The notes under the pieces: generated by a model | The model's input: only the letters and a program-made list of their open reading frames with translations | Told to the model about the DNA's origin: nothing | Database searches by the model: none | Position numbers and translations under genes: made by a program | From: Fermentimonas sp. | GTDB taxonomy: Bacteria > Bacteroidota > Bacteroidia > Bacteroidales > Dysgonomonadaceae | DNA: 64,000 nt | Reading direction: 5' to 3' | Assembly (NCBI GenBank): GCA_028709385.1 | Contig: JAQVXD010000005.1 | Location: 36,659 to 100,658 of the forward strand | In this document: positions 29,564-37,452 of the stretch, one piece after another | Layout of the letters: each line of letters begins with the position of its first letter | How positions within the stretch are numbered: position 1 is the stretch's first letter

Positions 29564-30511
29564 TTACTTATCTAACCATGCAACCTGTTGATTTGAAAGA
29601 TGTTCTTCTCCTAATATATTTTTATATAATTCCGGACGTCTGGCATTAAGATATCTGTAGCCACCCGCTTTCTGAAGCTTATCGGGAATAATTGTTGCAT
29701 TAGCAATACAATCATCAAATGAACGACATTCTGAAATAATATCTCCGAACGGATCAATAATCATAGAATATCCGTTCTTCAGCTGATCATCATCCATACC
29801 AACCGGATTTGAGAAAACAACATAGATACTGTTATCATATGCCCTTGCCGGCAGCCACTTCATCAGCCATGCTCTGCCTTTCATACCCTCAAATTCCAAT
29901 CTCAGGGAGGTAGGGTCAGCCACCCTGTTATCCCACAATGCAGGGTCAACAAACCCCGCGCCCGGTCGCTCCGACGGAGTACACATAGTAACGTGCGGCA
30001 TAAATATAATATCCGCACCCAATAATTTGGTAGCCCTTACGTTTTCAATAATATTGTTATCATAACAGATAAGTATACCGCATTTCCAGCCGTCAATTTC
30101 AAACACCGTATATCCGTTACCCGGTTTAAGATACTTACTTATAAAAGGATGAATTTTACGGTGCTTTGCAATCACACCTTCTTTATTAACACATATATAT
30201 GTATTGAATAAATTATCACTCTTATCTTTTTCGAATAATCCGGCCAAAACAGTAATATCATTATCTTTTGCAATAGAGATCAACCTTTGCACACTTTCAC
30301 CGTCGGGTACAAACTCCGCTACCTCCAGCATCTCATTCCGGGAGAGATTTTTAGCAAAAGTATATCCCGTGATGCAACACTCGTGAAATGAAACAACATC
30401 AGACCCTTTGGACTTGGCCTCTTTTGTCAGCCTCTCTATTACCGATAAATTATAATCCTTATCACCGCTCCTGTTTTCAAATTGAGCTGTTGATATAGCT
30501 AAGTTGTTCAT
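29564..30511 (-). CDS. Carbon-nitrogen hydrolase (nitrilase superfamily)
   Basis: The 315-residue protein has the complete nitrilase catalytic triad: Glu44 (SFHECCITGY), Lys119 (KHRKIHP) and Cys149 (GILICYDNN). It has no signal peptide, so it acts in the cytoplasm on an amide or nitrile. The fold matches N-carbamoylase/beta-ureidopropionase-like members, but the substrate pocket residues do not allow a specific call. It starts 3 bp after the creatininase-like gene and is last in the operon with the ROK kinase. Two adjacent amide hydrolases suggest consecutive steps on one nitrogen compound. Confidence 0.82.
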   Translation of the reverse strand: MNNLAISTAQFENRSGDKDYNLSVIERLTKEAKSKGSDVVSFHECCITGYTFAKNLSRNEMLEVAEFVPDGESVQRLISIAKDNDITVLAGLFEKDKSDNLFNTYICVNKEGVIAKHRKIHPFISKYLKPGNGYTVFEIDGWKCGILICYDNNIIENVRATKLLGADIIFMPHVTMCTPSERPGAGFVDPALWDNRVADPTSLRLEFEGMKGRAWLMKWLPARAYDNSIYVVFSNPVGMDDDQLKNGYSMIIDPFGDIISECRSFDDCIANATIIPDKLQKAGGYRYLNARRPELYKNILGEEHLSNQQVAWLDK

Positions 30512-30514
30512 TGA

Positions 30515-31393
30515 CTATTTTTGATTTGTTTCCAGAGGATTTTCCGCTTCCTTGAAGAACTGTTCTTGCAATTCAAGTACATTTTTATCAGCCTTAATAT
30601 TTTGGATAGCCTCTACAAACTGATTCACAACACTGTTTAAAATTAACTCACCTGCTTCGGCATTTGCTTTAGACCCGTCACCAGAATAATGGTTTGGATA
30701 ACTGGCATACCACCAGATTCCGGTATAAACATGCGGAAGATTATTTAACCTATCTAAATCTACACCTGATTGCAAACCTGCTTTTTCAGGGTGAACAAGA
30801 TCAGGCACAATTGCCTTTACCATAGAAGTTTCTCTGTTCCCTGCATGCTGGTCATACGGATCCTTTTGTGTCATACTTTCCGCTTTCTTTAGTACTTCAG
30901 AGTCGTATGAGGGTTGAAACCAATAGAGAGCATAGTCTCTTTCTTCCGATAGTTGTGCCATACCGAAATAATTAAGGAAAGCACTATTTCCTCCGTGACC
31001 GTTGAATATTATTATCTTCTTAAAACCGTTTCTGCTGAGTTCGTCCAGCGTTTCCTGCAAAACTTCCCAAATTAGTTCGGGTGAATAAGCAATCGTGCCC
31101 GGCTGATGACGTGCTTCATTAATCTGGCTGAAGTAATACCATGGGAAAACAACTGTATACTCTTTCTCAGCAGCTCGAAGTGCAATTTCTCTGGCTGTAT
31201 AAAGGTCCGTCCCGAGTGGCATATGCGGACCATGTTTTTCAAAAACCCCTATAGGCAGGATAATTGTTTCAGAACTTTTATCAACTGCTTCAATAAATTG
31301 TGGAGCACTCAGCTCCTCCATCTTAACCGACAGATCCTGAGCAGTCAGGTAAAAACTACATAAGAGTAGGGAAATCAGTAAAATGTGTTTCAT
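30515..31393 (-). CDS. Creatininase-family amidohydrolase, exported
   Basis: The 292-residue protein begins with a signal peptide (about 1-19, ending LTAQ) and has the creatininase metal-binding pattern: E52 and H54 in PIGVFEKHGPHMPLGTD, D63 in GTDLY, the loop IIFNGHGGNSA, and a C-terminal glutamate region. Family members open cyclic amides (creatinine, mycofactocin precursors, FAPy pyrimidines) with two metals. Export to the periplasm is unusual for the founding enzymes but seen in Bacteroidetes homologues. The gene is 39 bp downstream of the ROK kinase and 3 bp upstream of the nitrilase gene, so the three are one transcript. Confidence 0.82.
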   Translation of the reverse strand: MKHILLISLLLCSFYLTAQDLSVKMEELSAPQFIEAVDKSSETIILPIGVFEKHGPHMPLGTDLYTAREIALRAAEKEYTVVFPWYYFSQINEARHQPGTIAYSPELIWEVLQETLDELSRNGFKKIIIFNGHGGNSAFLNYFGMAQLSEERDYALYWFQPSYDSEVLKKAESMTQKDPYDQHAGNRETSMVKAIVPDLVHPEKAGLQSGVDLDRLNNLPHVYTGIWWYASYPNHYSGDGSKANAEAGELILNSVVNQFVEAIQNIKADKNVLELQEQFFKEAENPLETNQK

Positions 31394-31432
31394 AATTAGT
31401 TTATTTGAAATTATATATTCAGGTATAGTTGA

Positions 31433-32266
31433 TTATTTACATAAAGCACCAGCACCTAATATGCCGATATTATTTAACTCTGATGTCAGTATTTTAATCC
31501 TCTCAACCGATTTAGGATAAGGGAAATCTTTAAGATTATCGTACATAGATTTCTCGAACAATTTAAATGACTGAGCAATCGATCCTCCAAAAATTATTGC
31601 TTCGGGATCGAGTATCAACAATATTATTTTTACTAAAACAGAAATATGCTTTCCGTATTCACGGTAAATTTCTTGCGCGTAAGTATCGCCTTCCTCTGCT
31701 TTTAAAGCTATTTCATAAGCCGATTGACCGGTTTTCTGTATAAAAAATCTGCTTCCGCAGTAATGTTCAAGTATCGAATCCAGATAAGGCAGTTCGCCAA
31801 ACTCACCTGAGCCACAGTTTGAATCATAAAGCAGATGATTATCCTGTATAATACCCCCTCCGACACCGGTTCCAAGTGTTATACCTACAAAATTGCTGAA
31901 TTCCCTCCCTTTGCCGAATATCTTTTCACCATAAGCAAAGCAGTTAGCATCATTATCAACGTATACCGGCAGATTAAATTCTTGTTCAAGAATGGATTTC
32001 ATGTGAACTTCATCCCAGTCCTTGATATTTTGCACATTGTATACAATTCCTTTTTCCCTGTCCACAACACTCGGCACACCAACTCCAATAGCTGTTGTAT
32101 CTTTAGTAATCACGCTGTTAATGACTCCTTTTAGTACTTTCAGTGTTGTTTCACCCCCTTCTTGAGCAAGGGTATCTGCTTTTTGCTGCTTAATTATACT
32201 GCTGCCTTCAATTCTGCCTCCCACGATAGAAGTGCCGCCGATATCGATTCCAAGAATGTTTTCCAT
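31433..32266 (-). CDS. ROK-family sugar kinase
   Basis: The 277-residue kinase has the ATP phosphate-binding motif GIDIGGTSIVGG at the N-terminus, VGVPSVVDREKG, DNDANCFAYGE with the catalytic aspartate, and TLGTGVGGGII. In place of the usual CxCGxxGCxE zinc motif it reads NCGSGEFGELPYLDSILEHYCG, so the zinc knuckle is absent or reduced. That argues for a sugar kinase (glucose, N-acetylglucosamine or similar) over a repressor, and there is no DNA-binding domain. It leads an operon with creatininase-like and nitrilase-like genes and has a consensus promoter just upstream. Confidence 0.85.
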   Translation of the reverse strand: MENILGIDIGGTSIVGGRIEGSSIIKQQKADTLAQEGGETTLKVLKGVINSVITKDTTAIGVGVPSVVDREKGIVYNVQNIKDWDEVHMKSILEQEFNLPVYVDNDANCFAYGEKIFGKGREFSNFVGITLGTGVGGGIIQDNHLLYDSNCGSGEFGELPYLDSILEHYCGSRFFIQKTGQSAYEIALKAEEGDTYAQEIYREYGKHISVLVKIILLILDPEAIIFGGSIAQSFKLFEKSMYDNLKDFPYPKSVERIKILTSELNNIGILGAGALCK

Positions 32267-32292
32267 AATTAATTTGTAAAATGTTGATATTA

Positions 32293-32322
32293 CAAATATA
32301 AGTGTTGTTTTTCAGAATTCAA
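32293..32322 (-). promoter_or_regulatory. Bacteroidetes-type promoter of the ROK/creatininase/nitrilase operon
   Basis: On the minus strand TTG (32322-32320), 19 bases, TATATTTG (32300-32293) fits the Bacteroidetes consensus. The -7 box ends 26 bp before the ROK start codon at 32266. Confidence 0.7.
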
Positions 32323-32350
32323 TAATAAGAAATATAATTGAAGTTTAATT

Positions 32351-33649
32351 TCAGCTTTTAATGACTCCTGCCTTTTCTGCTCCCTCAATTATCATATCGG
32401 CAGTTGCCTCTATTCCAAAAAGGGAGGTATCAACTGTCATATCATACTCCTTAAGGTTATCCCAGTGTCTACCGGTATAATATTGACTATAATCATCACG
32501 CTCCCTGTCTTTCCTTGCCATTACCTTAAGTGAGTCACCAGGATTTACCATATAGTTCTGCTCAACTCTTTTTTTGCGAAAATCGGTGTCGGCATGTACA
32601 AAGACATTAAAGCTGTTTGGATGACCTTTAAGGATATAATTAGCTGCACGACCTACTATTACGCACGATTCACTGGCTGCAATATTACGTATAACTCCCG
32701 TTTGAGCGATAAAAAGTTTATCATTTGGCGGAATCACCTCATTAACATAAGCATAATTGTTATTATAAAGTTTATCCAGGAGTCCGTTAGGCACTTTTTG
32801 CTCATGCTTTTCAACATATTCAGGCGTGAAACCACTTGCTATAGCTGTAAGGTCAATCAGCTTACTGTCATAAAAAGCAATCCCTAGTTTTTTTGCTATT
32901 CTCTCACCCACGGCATGCCCGCCACTACCATACTGACGGGAAATTGTAATAACAAATTTATCAGTTGTCATGTATGGTTGCGTAACATACTCAACTGCTT
33001 TTTTTGGATGCAGAATCTTGTCGAAGAAAACAATTTTCTTTTGGTAGAAATTAGTTATAGCTCCCACGAAAAGTGCAGCCATTATCGTACCCTCACGCAC
33101 ACCTTCGAGTTTTCCGTGAAAAACAAATGCAAGAACAACGGCCAAGACTACAAAAGTTGTGTCAATGCCTACTTTAGTCTTTCCGAAATTAAAATCATAT
33201 GTCTCAGATACCACCAGTGTAATACCCTCACCCGGCAGATAACCGACATTGGCCTTTAGCTCAATAAAAATACCAAATGCCATTACAAAACAGCTTACAA
33301 TAATTGTCATAATCTGCCAGAAATAATTGGGGGGCAGCAACGATGCAGTGAGGTAGAGGTTAAAGTCGACCGACAGTCCGAAAAATATCAGCAGCGGTAT
33401 TTGTAACAACTGATCTATACCCGATTTTTTCTTGAGTATTATCACCTGAATCAGTACCAGCAGAGCATTAATAATAATGGTGAAAGTACCCACGGTAACA
33501 TTGGGTATTATCAGGTTTAACACGTACGGAATGGAGGAAATGGGACTAGTTCCCAAATCCGATCTAATAGATAACGCCACTCCATGACCTATTATAAATA
33601 TTCCTGCGAGCAGCAGAAGAATACGCAAACCAATTTTATCTTTCTTCAT
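32351..33649 (-). CDS. YczE/YitT-like membrane protein fused to a cytidylate-kinase-like domain
   Basis: The 432-residue protein has two parts. Residues 1-210 form about six TM helices starting GLRILLLLAGIFIIGHGVAL, with SDLGTSPISSIPYVL and GYLPGEGITLVVSE, as in YczE/DUF6198-type membrane proteins. Residues about 227-432 form a P-loop kinase like cytidylate kinase: ITISRQYGSGGHAVGERIAK (Walker A region), IVGRAANYILK, HADTDFRKKRVEQ and DSLKVMARKDRERDDYSQYY. The frame is continuous with no sign of a sequencing fusion. The kinase half belongs to the cytidylate-kinase-like family of unknown substrate. The arrangement would hold a nucleotide- or small-molecule kinase at the membrane, perhaps phosphorylating what the membrane half imports. 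Confidence 0.8.
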   Translation of the reverse strand: MKKDKIGLRILLLLAGIFIIGHGVALSIRSDLGTSPISSIPYVLNLIIPNVTVGTFTIIINALLVLIQVIILKKKSGIDQLLQIPLLIFFGLSVDFNLYLTASLLPPNYFWQIMTIIVSCFVMAFGIFIELKANVGYLPGEGITLVVSETYDFNFGKTKVGIDTTFVVLAVVLAFVFHGKLEGVREGTIMAALFVGAITNFYQKKIVFFDKILHPKKAVEYVTQPYMTTDKFVITISRQYGSGGHAVGERIAKKLGIAFYDSKLIDLTAIASGFTPEYVEKHEQKVPNGLLDKLYNNNYAYVNEVIPPNDKLFIAQTGVIRNIAASESCVIVGRAANYILKGHPNSFNVFVHADTDFRKKRVEQNYMVNPGDSLKVMARKDRERDDYSQYYTGRHWDNLKEYDMTVDTSLFGIEATADMIIEGAEKAGVIKS

Positions 33650-33737
33650 AAACTATTTATACTATACGAGATAAACATTATAGCACACTGTGATAAACTT
33701 TTTAACAACCCATGCAAAAATAATAAAAAACAGGCAT

Positions 33738-33770
33738 AAAAAAAACTGCCGCCCAAAATGAGCGACAGTT
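33738..33770 (-). terminator. Rho-independent terminator of the CPG-ATPase operon
   Basis: On the minus strand an 11-bp stem (AACTGTCGCTC with GGGCGGCAGTT, two G-U pairs) and a 5-base loop are followed by eight T residues, 42 bp after the ATPase stop. It is a textbook intrinsic terminator. Confidence 0.85.
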
Positions 33771-33811
33771 ACTGATAAACTATTAATATTCAATTATTGT
33801 ATAGAAATGAT

Positions 33812-35665
33812 TTAACTTCTCAATTTAAACCCAAGCAGCCTCATTCCATTTAAAATTACCACCAGGATACTTAATTCGTGAACCAGCATACCGACAGACA
33901 TACTGACCCATTCACTGAACAGTAGTCCCGCAAACAGCACTAACACCACACCTACAGCTATAATTATATTTTGTTTCATATTATTTGCCGTGGCTTTAGT
34001 CAATCCGAGTGCGTGAGGCAACCTGCTAAAATCTGAATTCATTAAAACTACATCTGAGGTTTCAATGGCTACATCTGTACCGCTTCCCATAGCGATGCCA
34101 ATATCGGCTAAAGCTAACGAGGGACTGTCATTAACACCATCACCAATGAAAGCTACTATCTGGCCTTCTGACTGCAGTTTCTTAATATATGCCGACTTAT
34201 CTTCAGGCAACATATTACCGTGCGCTTCTGTAAGTCCAAGTTCGCGGCTTACAACATCAACCGTTCCCTGATTATCACCCGAAAGCATTACAAGATTCTT
34301 CACACCCAGCTTTTTAAGCTGATGAAGGTTTTCTTTTACACCAGGGCGAATCTGATCGCGGACACCCATAAGAACTTTCAGTTCTCCGTCAACAGAGGTA
34401 AGGACCAAAGAATTACCGCTCTTCACTAACTGTTCGACATCGCTTAAAGCTCTGTCACTTAAATGAACGGTTTCTTTTTCCATCAATGCTACATTACCAA
34501 CTGTAACTCTATGTCCGTTAACATTGGCAACAATTCCCCCACCCTTCACAACTTCGGTATTATCAACATCATAGAAAGCTGTTTCACCAATCTCCTGAAG
34601 GACAGCTTTGGCCAGCGGGTGATCAGATTCACGCTCAATGCTGGCAAGGTAACCAAGAACTTCAGATGAGTCATCATCATAATAAATTGTGTCTGAAACA
34701 GATGGATTACCTACAGTCAGCGTACCGGTTTTATCAAATACCATACTATCTACCCTGCTAAAGTCGGTGATAACCTCACTACCCTTCAGTAATACGCCAT
34801 GACGTGCACCATTGCCTATTCCTGCAACATTAGATACAGGCACACCTATTACCAAAGCTCCCGGGCAACCAAGCACCAGTAAGGTAATAGCCAGTTCCAC
34901 ATCTTTCGTAATAAACCATACTACGAATGCCAGAATAAGTACCGCCGGTGTGTAGTATTTAGAGAATCTGTCGATAAACCTCTCAGCCTGCGATTTCGAG
35001 TCCTGTGCCTCTTCTACCAGCTCAATAATCCTGCCAAAAGTTGTATCCTCACCCACTCTGTCAGCTACAATCTGAATAGTTCCATTCTCTAATATTGTAC
35101 CTGCAAATACTTTGGAGTCCTTCTCTTTACCAACAGGAAGCGATTCTCCGGTTATGCTCGCCTCATTAATATAGCCTTCTCCGGAAAAAACTGTTCCGTC
35201 TACCGGCACTTTTGCTCCTGTTTTCACAAGCAGCAGATCACCTTCATCAACATCGTCAACCTCAACCTCAACAAATTCTCCATTCTCCATTTGTTTTAAA
35301 GCACTTTCCGGCGCCATTTCGGTAAGCTCTTTAATTGCAGAGCGTGTCTGATTTAATGTACGTTGCTCAAGATATGCTCCAAACAAGAACAGAAAAGTTA
35401 CGATAGCCGACTCCTCATAATTCTGAATAAGAAAAGCACCTATCACGGCGATGGTAACCAATACATCAATACTCACCACCTTTACCCTAAGGGCCTGATA
35501 TGCCTGAATTGCAATTGGCAGAGCGCCAATAACAGAGGCTATTATCAAAGCCCAGGTAAATACTTCCATATTGCCAACCGTCCATTTGCTGATATAGGCT
35601 GTGGCAATAAGTATCGCACTCAGAAGAGTGATCCTGTTTTTATTTTTTAATATAAATCTTTGCAT
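33812..35665 (-). CDS. Heavy-metal P1B-type ATPase with a CPG membrane motif
   Basis: The 617-residue pump has six or more TM helices, the actuator loop ASITGESLPVGKEKDS, phosphorylation site DKTGTLTVG (D311), the HP motif ERESDHPLAKAV and hinge GDGVNDSPSLALADIGIAMG. The TM6 metal motif reads C267-P268-G269 (LGCPGALVIGVPVS) instead of CPC, CPH or SPC, so one of the usual metal ligands is missing. There is no N-terminal HMA domain; a separate HMA protein is encoded 13 bp upstream. ATPases of this shape are often annotated as zinc/cadmium pumps, but the CPG group has, to my knowledge, no settled metal. It is the last gene of a three-gene operon ending at a strong terminator. Confidence 0.88.
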   Translation of the reverse strand: MQRFILKNKNRITLLSAILIATAYISKWTVGNMEVFTWALIIASVIGALPIAIQAYQALRVKVVSIDVLVTIAVIGAFLIQNYEESAIVTFLFLFGAYLEQRTLNQTRSAIKELTEMAPESALKQMENGEFVEVEVDDVDEGDLLLVKTGAKVPVDGTVFSGEGYINEASITGESLPVGKEKDSKVFAGTILENGTIQIVADRVGEDTTFGRIIELVEEAQDSKSQAERFIDRFSKYYTPAVLILAFVVWFITKDVELAITLLVLGCPGALVIGVPVSNVAGIGNGARHGVLLKGSEVITDFSRVDSMVFDKTGTLTVGNPSVSDTIYYDDDSSEVLGYLASIERESDHPLAKAVLQEIGETAFYDVDNTEVVKGGGIVANVNGHRVTVGNVALMEKETVHLSDRALSDVEQLVKSGNSLVLTSVDGELKVLMGVRDQIRPGVKENLHQLKKLGVKNLVMLSGDNQGTVDVVSRELGLTEAHGNMLPEDKSAYIKKLQSEGQIVAFIGDGVNDSPSLALADIGIAMGSGTDVAIETSDVVLMNSDFSRLPHALGLTKATANNMKQNIIIAVGVVLVLFAGLLFSEWVSMSVGMLVHELSILVVILNGMRLLGFKLRS

Positions 35666-35678
35666 ATTGTTGTTATGC

Positions 35679-35906
35679 TTATTTTACTTTAGATTTCTTC
35701 ACTTCGTAGCCCATCTTAGTGATTGACTCTTCAATTTTTTCGACTGACACTTTATCTTCGTCAAAATTTGCTTTCGCCTTACTTGCATTAAACATCACCT
35801 TAACGCTGTCCCTGTCAACTCCGTCAAGTCCTTTAAGAGCACCCTCAATCTTCTGTATACAAGATGGGCATGTTAATGTTTCGAGTTGTATTGTTACTGA
35901 TTTCAT
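35679..35906 (-). CDS. Free HMA-domain metallochaperone
   Basis: This 75-residue protein is a single ferredoxin-like HMA domain with the metal motif TCPSC (12-16) and the closing GYEVKKSK. Such CopZ-like proteins bind Cu(I), Zn(II) or Cd(II) and deliver the ion to a P-type ATPase. It lies 13 bp before an ATPase that lacks its own HMA domain, so it most likely serves as that pump's detached metal-binding domain. Confidence 0.88.
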   Translation of the reverse strand: MKSVTIQLETLTCPSCIQKIEGALKGLDGVDRDSVKVMFNASKAKANFDEDKVSVEKIEESITKMGYEVKKSKVK

Positions 35907-35958
35907 ATCTGTTTCCTTTCTTTAATTAGTTTGTTATTAATATTAGTTTGCTGTTTAA

Positions 35959-36258
35959 CTATTTATTGTTGTATGCTTTATCAACTTTTTCCAGAATATT
36001 ATACACAGCTGTATAACTTTCGCAAACTCCATCCGGAATTGTGTAATTATTTGTTATCTCACGCAGTTGTTTAAACTCTTCGCCTAATGACGGAGTCTCA
36101 GTGCCTGCAGCTTCTACCTTATTACTTATTGTATCGTAGACCTTGCTTACTTCAAAAATCTCGGGGTGGTTACCGCCATGTACTCTTTTTACTACAGGTA
36201 AGACAAAATCTAATTTCTGAAACTCACTTTTTTTTATTTCATTGAATTTTGTAATCAT
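35959..36258 (-). CDS. Small hemerythrin/RIC-like protein of unknown function
   Basis: The 99-residue protein has no signal peptide. Its two halves resemble helices of the hemerythrin-like domain of iron-sulfur repair proteins (ScdA/RIC): LPVVKRVHGGNHPEIFEV in the first part, and LREITNNYTIPDGVCESYTA with a closing helix in the second. The middle HxxKEE-type helix and the C-terminal HIHLEN-type ligands are absent, so it probably cannot bind a diiron centre in the classical way. It is first in the operon, 52 bp before the HMA gene, and its promoter carries a Crp/Fnr-like site. A redox or nitrosative-stress link is possible but is inference; the family call is tentative. Confidence 0.5.
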   Translation of the reverse strand: MITKFNEIKKSEFQKLDFVLPVVKRVHGGNHPEIFEVSKVYDTISNKVEAAGTETPSLGEEFKQLREITNNYTIPDGVCESYTAVYNILEKVDKAYNNK

Positions 36259-36302
36259 ATTAATTTTCCTTTCATTTTATTGTTTTATTTATTTTTCTAT
36301 TG

Positions 36303-36347
36303 CAAAGATAGACACAACAAGACGGGGAAACTGTCACCCTGGCGACA
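36303..36347 (-). promoter_or_regulatory. Promoter with Crp/Fnr-like palindrome for the CPG-ATPase operon
   Basis: TATCTTTG on the minus strand (36310-36303) is a consensus -7 box, but no TTTG element stands at the proper distance. Instead TGTCACCCTGGCGACA (36332-36347), a TGTCA-N6-CGACA palindrome, is centred 33 bp upstream of the -7 box, near -40/-41 from the start of transcription. That is the class II activator geometry of Crp/Fnr proteins, and a missing -33 element fits an activator-dependent promoter. The same site and spacing occur at 11373-11388. Confidence 0.6.
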
Positions 36348-36426
36348 CTAAGTGCCCGTTCAGGTTCTTTAACTAATATAGTCATGTTTTGGATATAATA
36401 CGGACTTACCAAAGACGTACCTATTA

Positions 36427-36493
36427 CTAACCAACTCCTAATTTATATAAGGAATATTAGGAGTTGGTTAGGAGTTGGTTAGGAGTTGGTTAG
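36427..36493. repeat. 11-bp tandem repeat (TTAGGAGTTGG x3) with an inverted copy
   Basis: TTAGGAGTTGG occurs three times head to tail at 36457-36467, 36468-36478 and 36479-36489, followed by a partial TTAG. A reverse-complement copy, CTAACCAACTCCTAA, lies at 36427-36441, 15 bp before the array, so a 15-bp perfect stem can form with the first or second copy. No U-run follows on either strand, so it is not a terminator. Confidence 0.8.
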
Positions 36494-36635
36494 AATTTAA
36501 TTAGAAACAAGAAGGTATTAGGCTTGACTAATACTGCTAATATATGTTAACAATAAAAGTGTTTATATACTGTAATGGAATCTATAAAATGAGTCTTTTA
36601 ATAAAGTAAACTCAACAGATTAATTGATTAATAAG

Positions 36636-37259
36636 TCAGATCGGTTTCTGTAAGATGAAACGTATAACAGATGCAGTGCCACTATGAAAAGAACCTTCAA
36701 ACAGCTCAATCTCTTCTTCTTTTAGTTCTATGATTTTAAAATTATTAAATTCCTTCTGAACATCCTCAATAGAATATAAAAGGTCGATATTTCTTGGACC
36801 TCCTACACTACTGTTTTTCTTTTGGTATTCTATATGATTTTTACTGAAAAGTTCTGCGATAACAATACCGTCGGGACGTATTAAGTTATAAATTGATTCA
36901 CTTAATATTTTTCTTTCATTTTCTGCCATGTGCAAATAAATAAGTGCTGTGGCATCAAAATGTTCGTTATCATATTTAAGATTCTGAATTTCACCGATCC
37001 GATAATCTAAATGTACATTATTTTTGAGGGCAAGTTTTTCAGCTTTTATTTTAGCAGCTGTGCTTATGTCGTAAGCCCATACCTTCCATCCATTTTTTGC
37101 AGCATAAACTGCATTTCTACCCTCCCCTTCACCGGGAAAAAGTATATTCCCCGGTGAGTACTTTAATAATTTCTCTTTAAGATAATTATTAGGTAATTCG
37201 CCATAAACATACTCATCACTTGAGTACCTGCTATTCCAGTTATCTGCTATATTGTTCAT
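36636..37259 (-). CDS. Class I SAM-dependent methyltransferase
   Basis: The 207-residue protein begins ADNWNSRYSSDEYVYG, a common opening of TehB-like small methyltransferases. The SAM-binding strand ILFPGEGEGRNAVYAA with the GxGxG-like loop follows, then KVWAYDIS with the ribose-binding aspartate and FDATALIYLHM. Relatives methylate tellurite, selenite, thiols or chelated small molecules, and the target is not readable here. It sits between the CPG-ATPase operon and the L,D-transpeptidases, with its own transcript likely in both contexts. A link to metalloid detoxification next to the metal pump is possible but unproven. Confidence 0.8.
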   Translation of the reverse strand: MNNIADNWNSRYSSDEYVYGELPNNYLKEKLLKYSPGNILFPGEGEGRNAVYAAKNGWKVWAYDISTAAKIKAEKLALKNNVHLDYRIGEIQNLKYDNEHFDATALIYLHMAENERKILSESIYNLIRPDGIVIAELFSKNHIEYQKKNSSVGGPRNIDLLYSIEDVQKEFNNFKIIELKEEEIELFEGSFHSGTASVIRFILQKPI

Positions 37260-37452
37260 AATTCAATTAATATCCGTCGAAAATCATATGTGCTTTTATT
37301 ACAATCTAAAAAATAATATATTGCCATTATTCATAACAAGCCGACCACTGAAAAGTTATATAAAACACTTGTTTCCATTAATAGAAAATGAACTTTAATA
37401 TGAAATTAACGTTTTAACTTTTCAAACCAAACGTACTTTCAAAACCAGCTGA

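Larger units (their letters stand above)
36259..36635. other. Intergenic region of 377 bp before the CPG-ATPase operon
   Basis: From right to left it holds about 140 bp with nothing recognisable after the methyltransferase stop, an 11-bp tandem repeat with an inverted copy (36427-36493), and the promoter with Crp/Fnr-like palindrome (36303-36347). I see no small ORF or RNA gene. Confidence 0.6.

Noticed and set aside
31433..32266. ROK-family transcriptional repressor
   Set aside because: No N-terminal winged helix is present; the protein begins directly at the ATP-binding motif.
36457..36489. Possible CRISPR array from the 11-bp repeats
   Set aside because: Units are directly adjacent with no spacers and are far too short; no cas genes are present.
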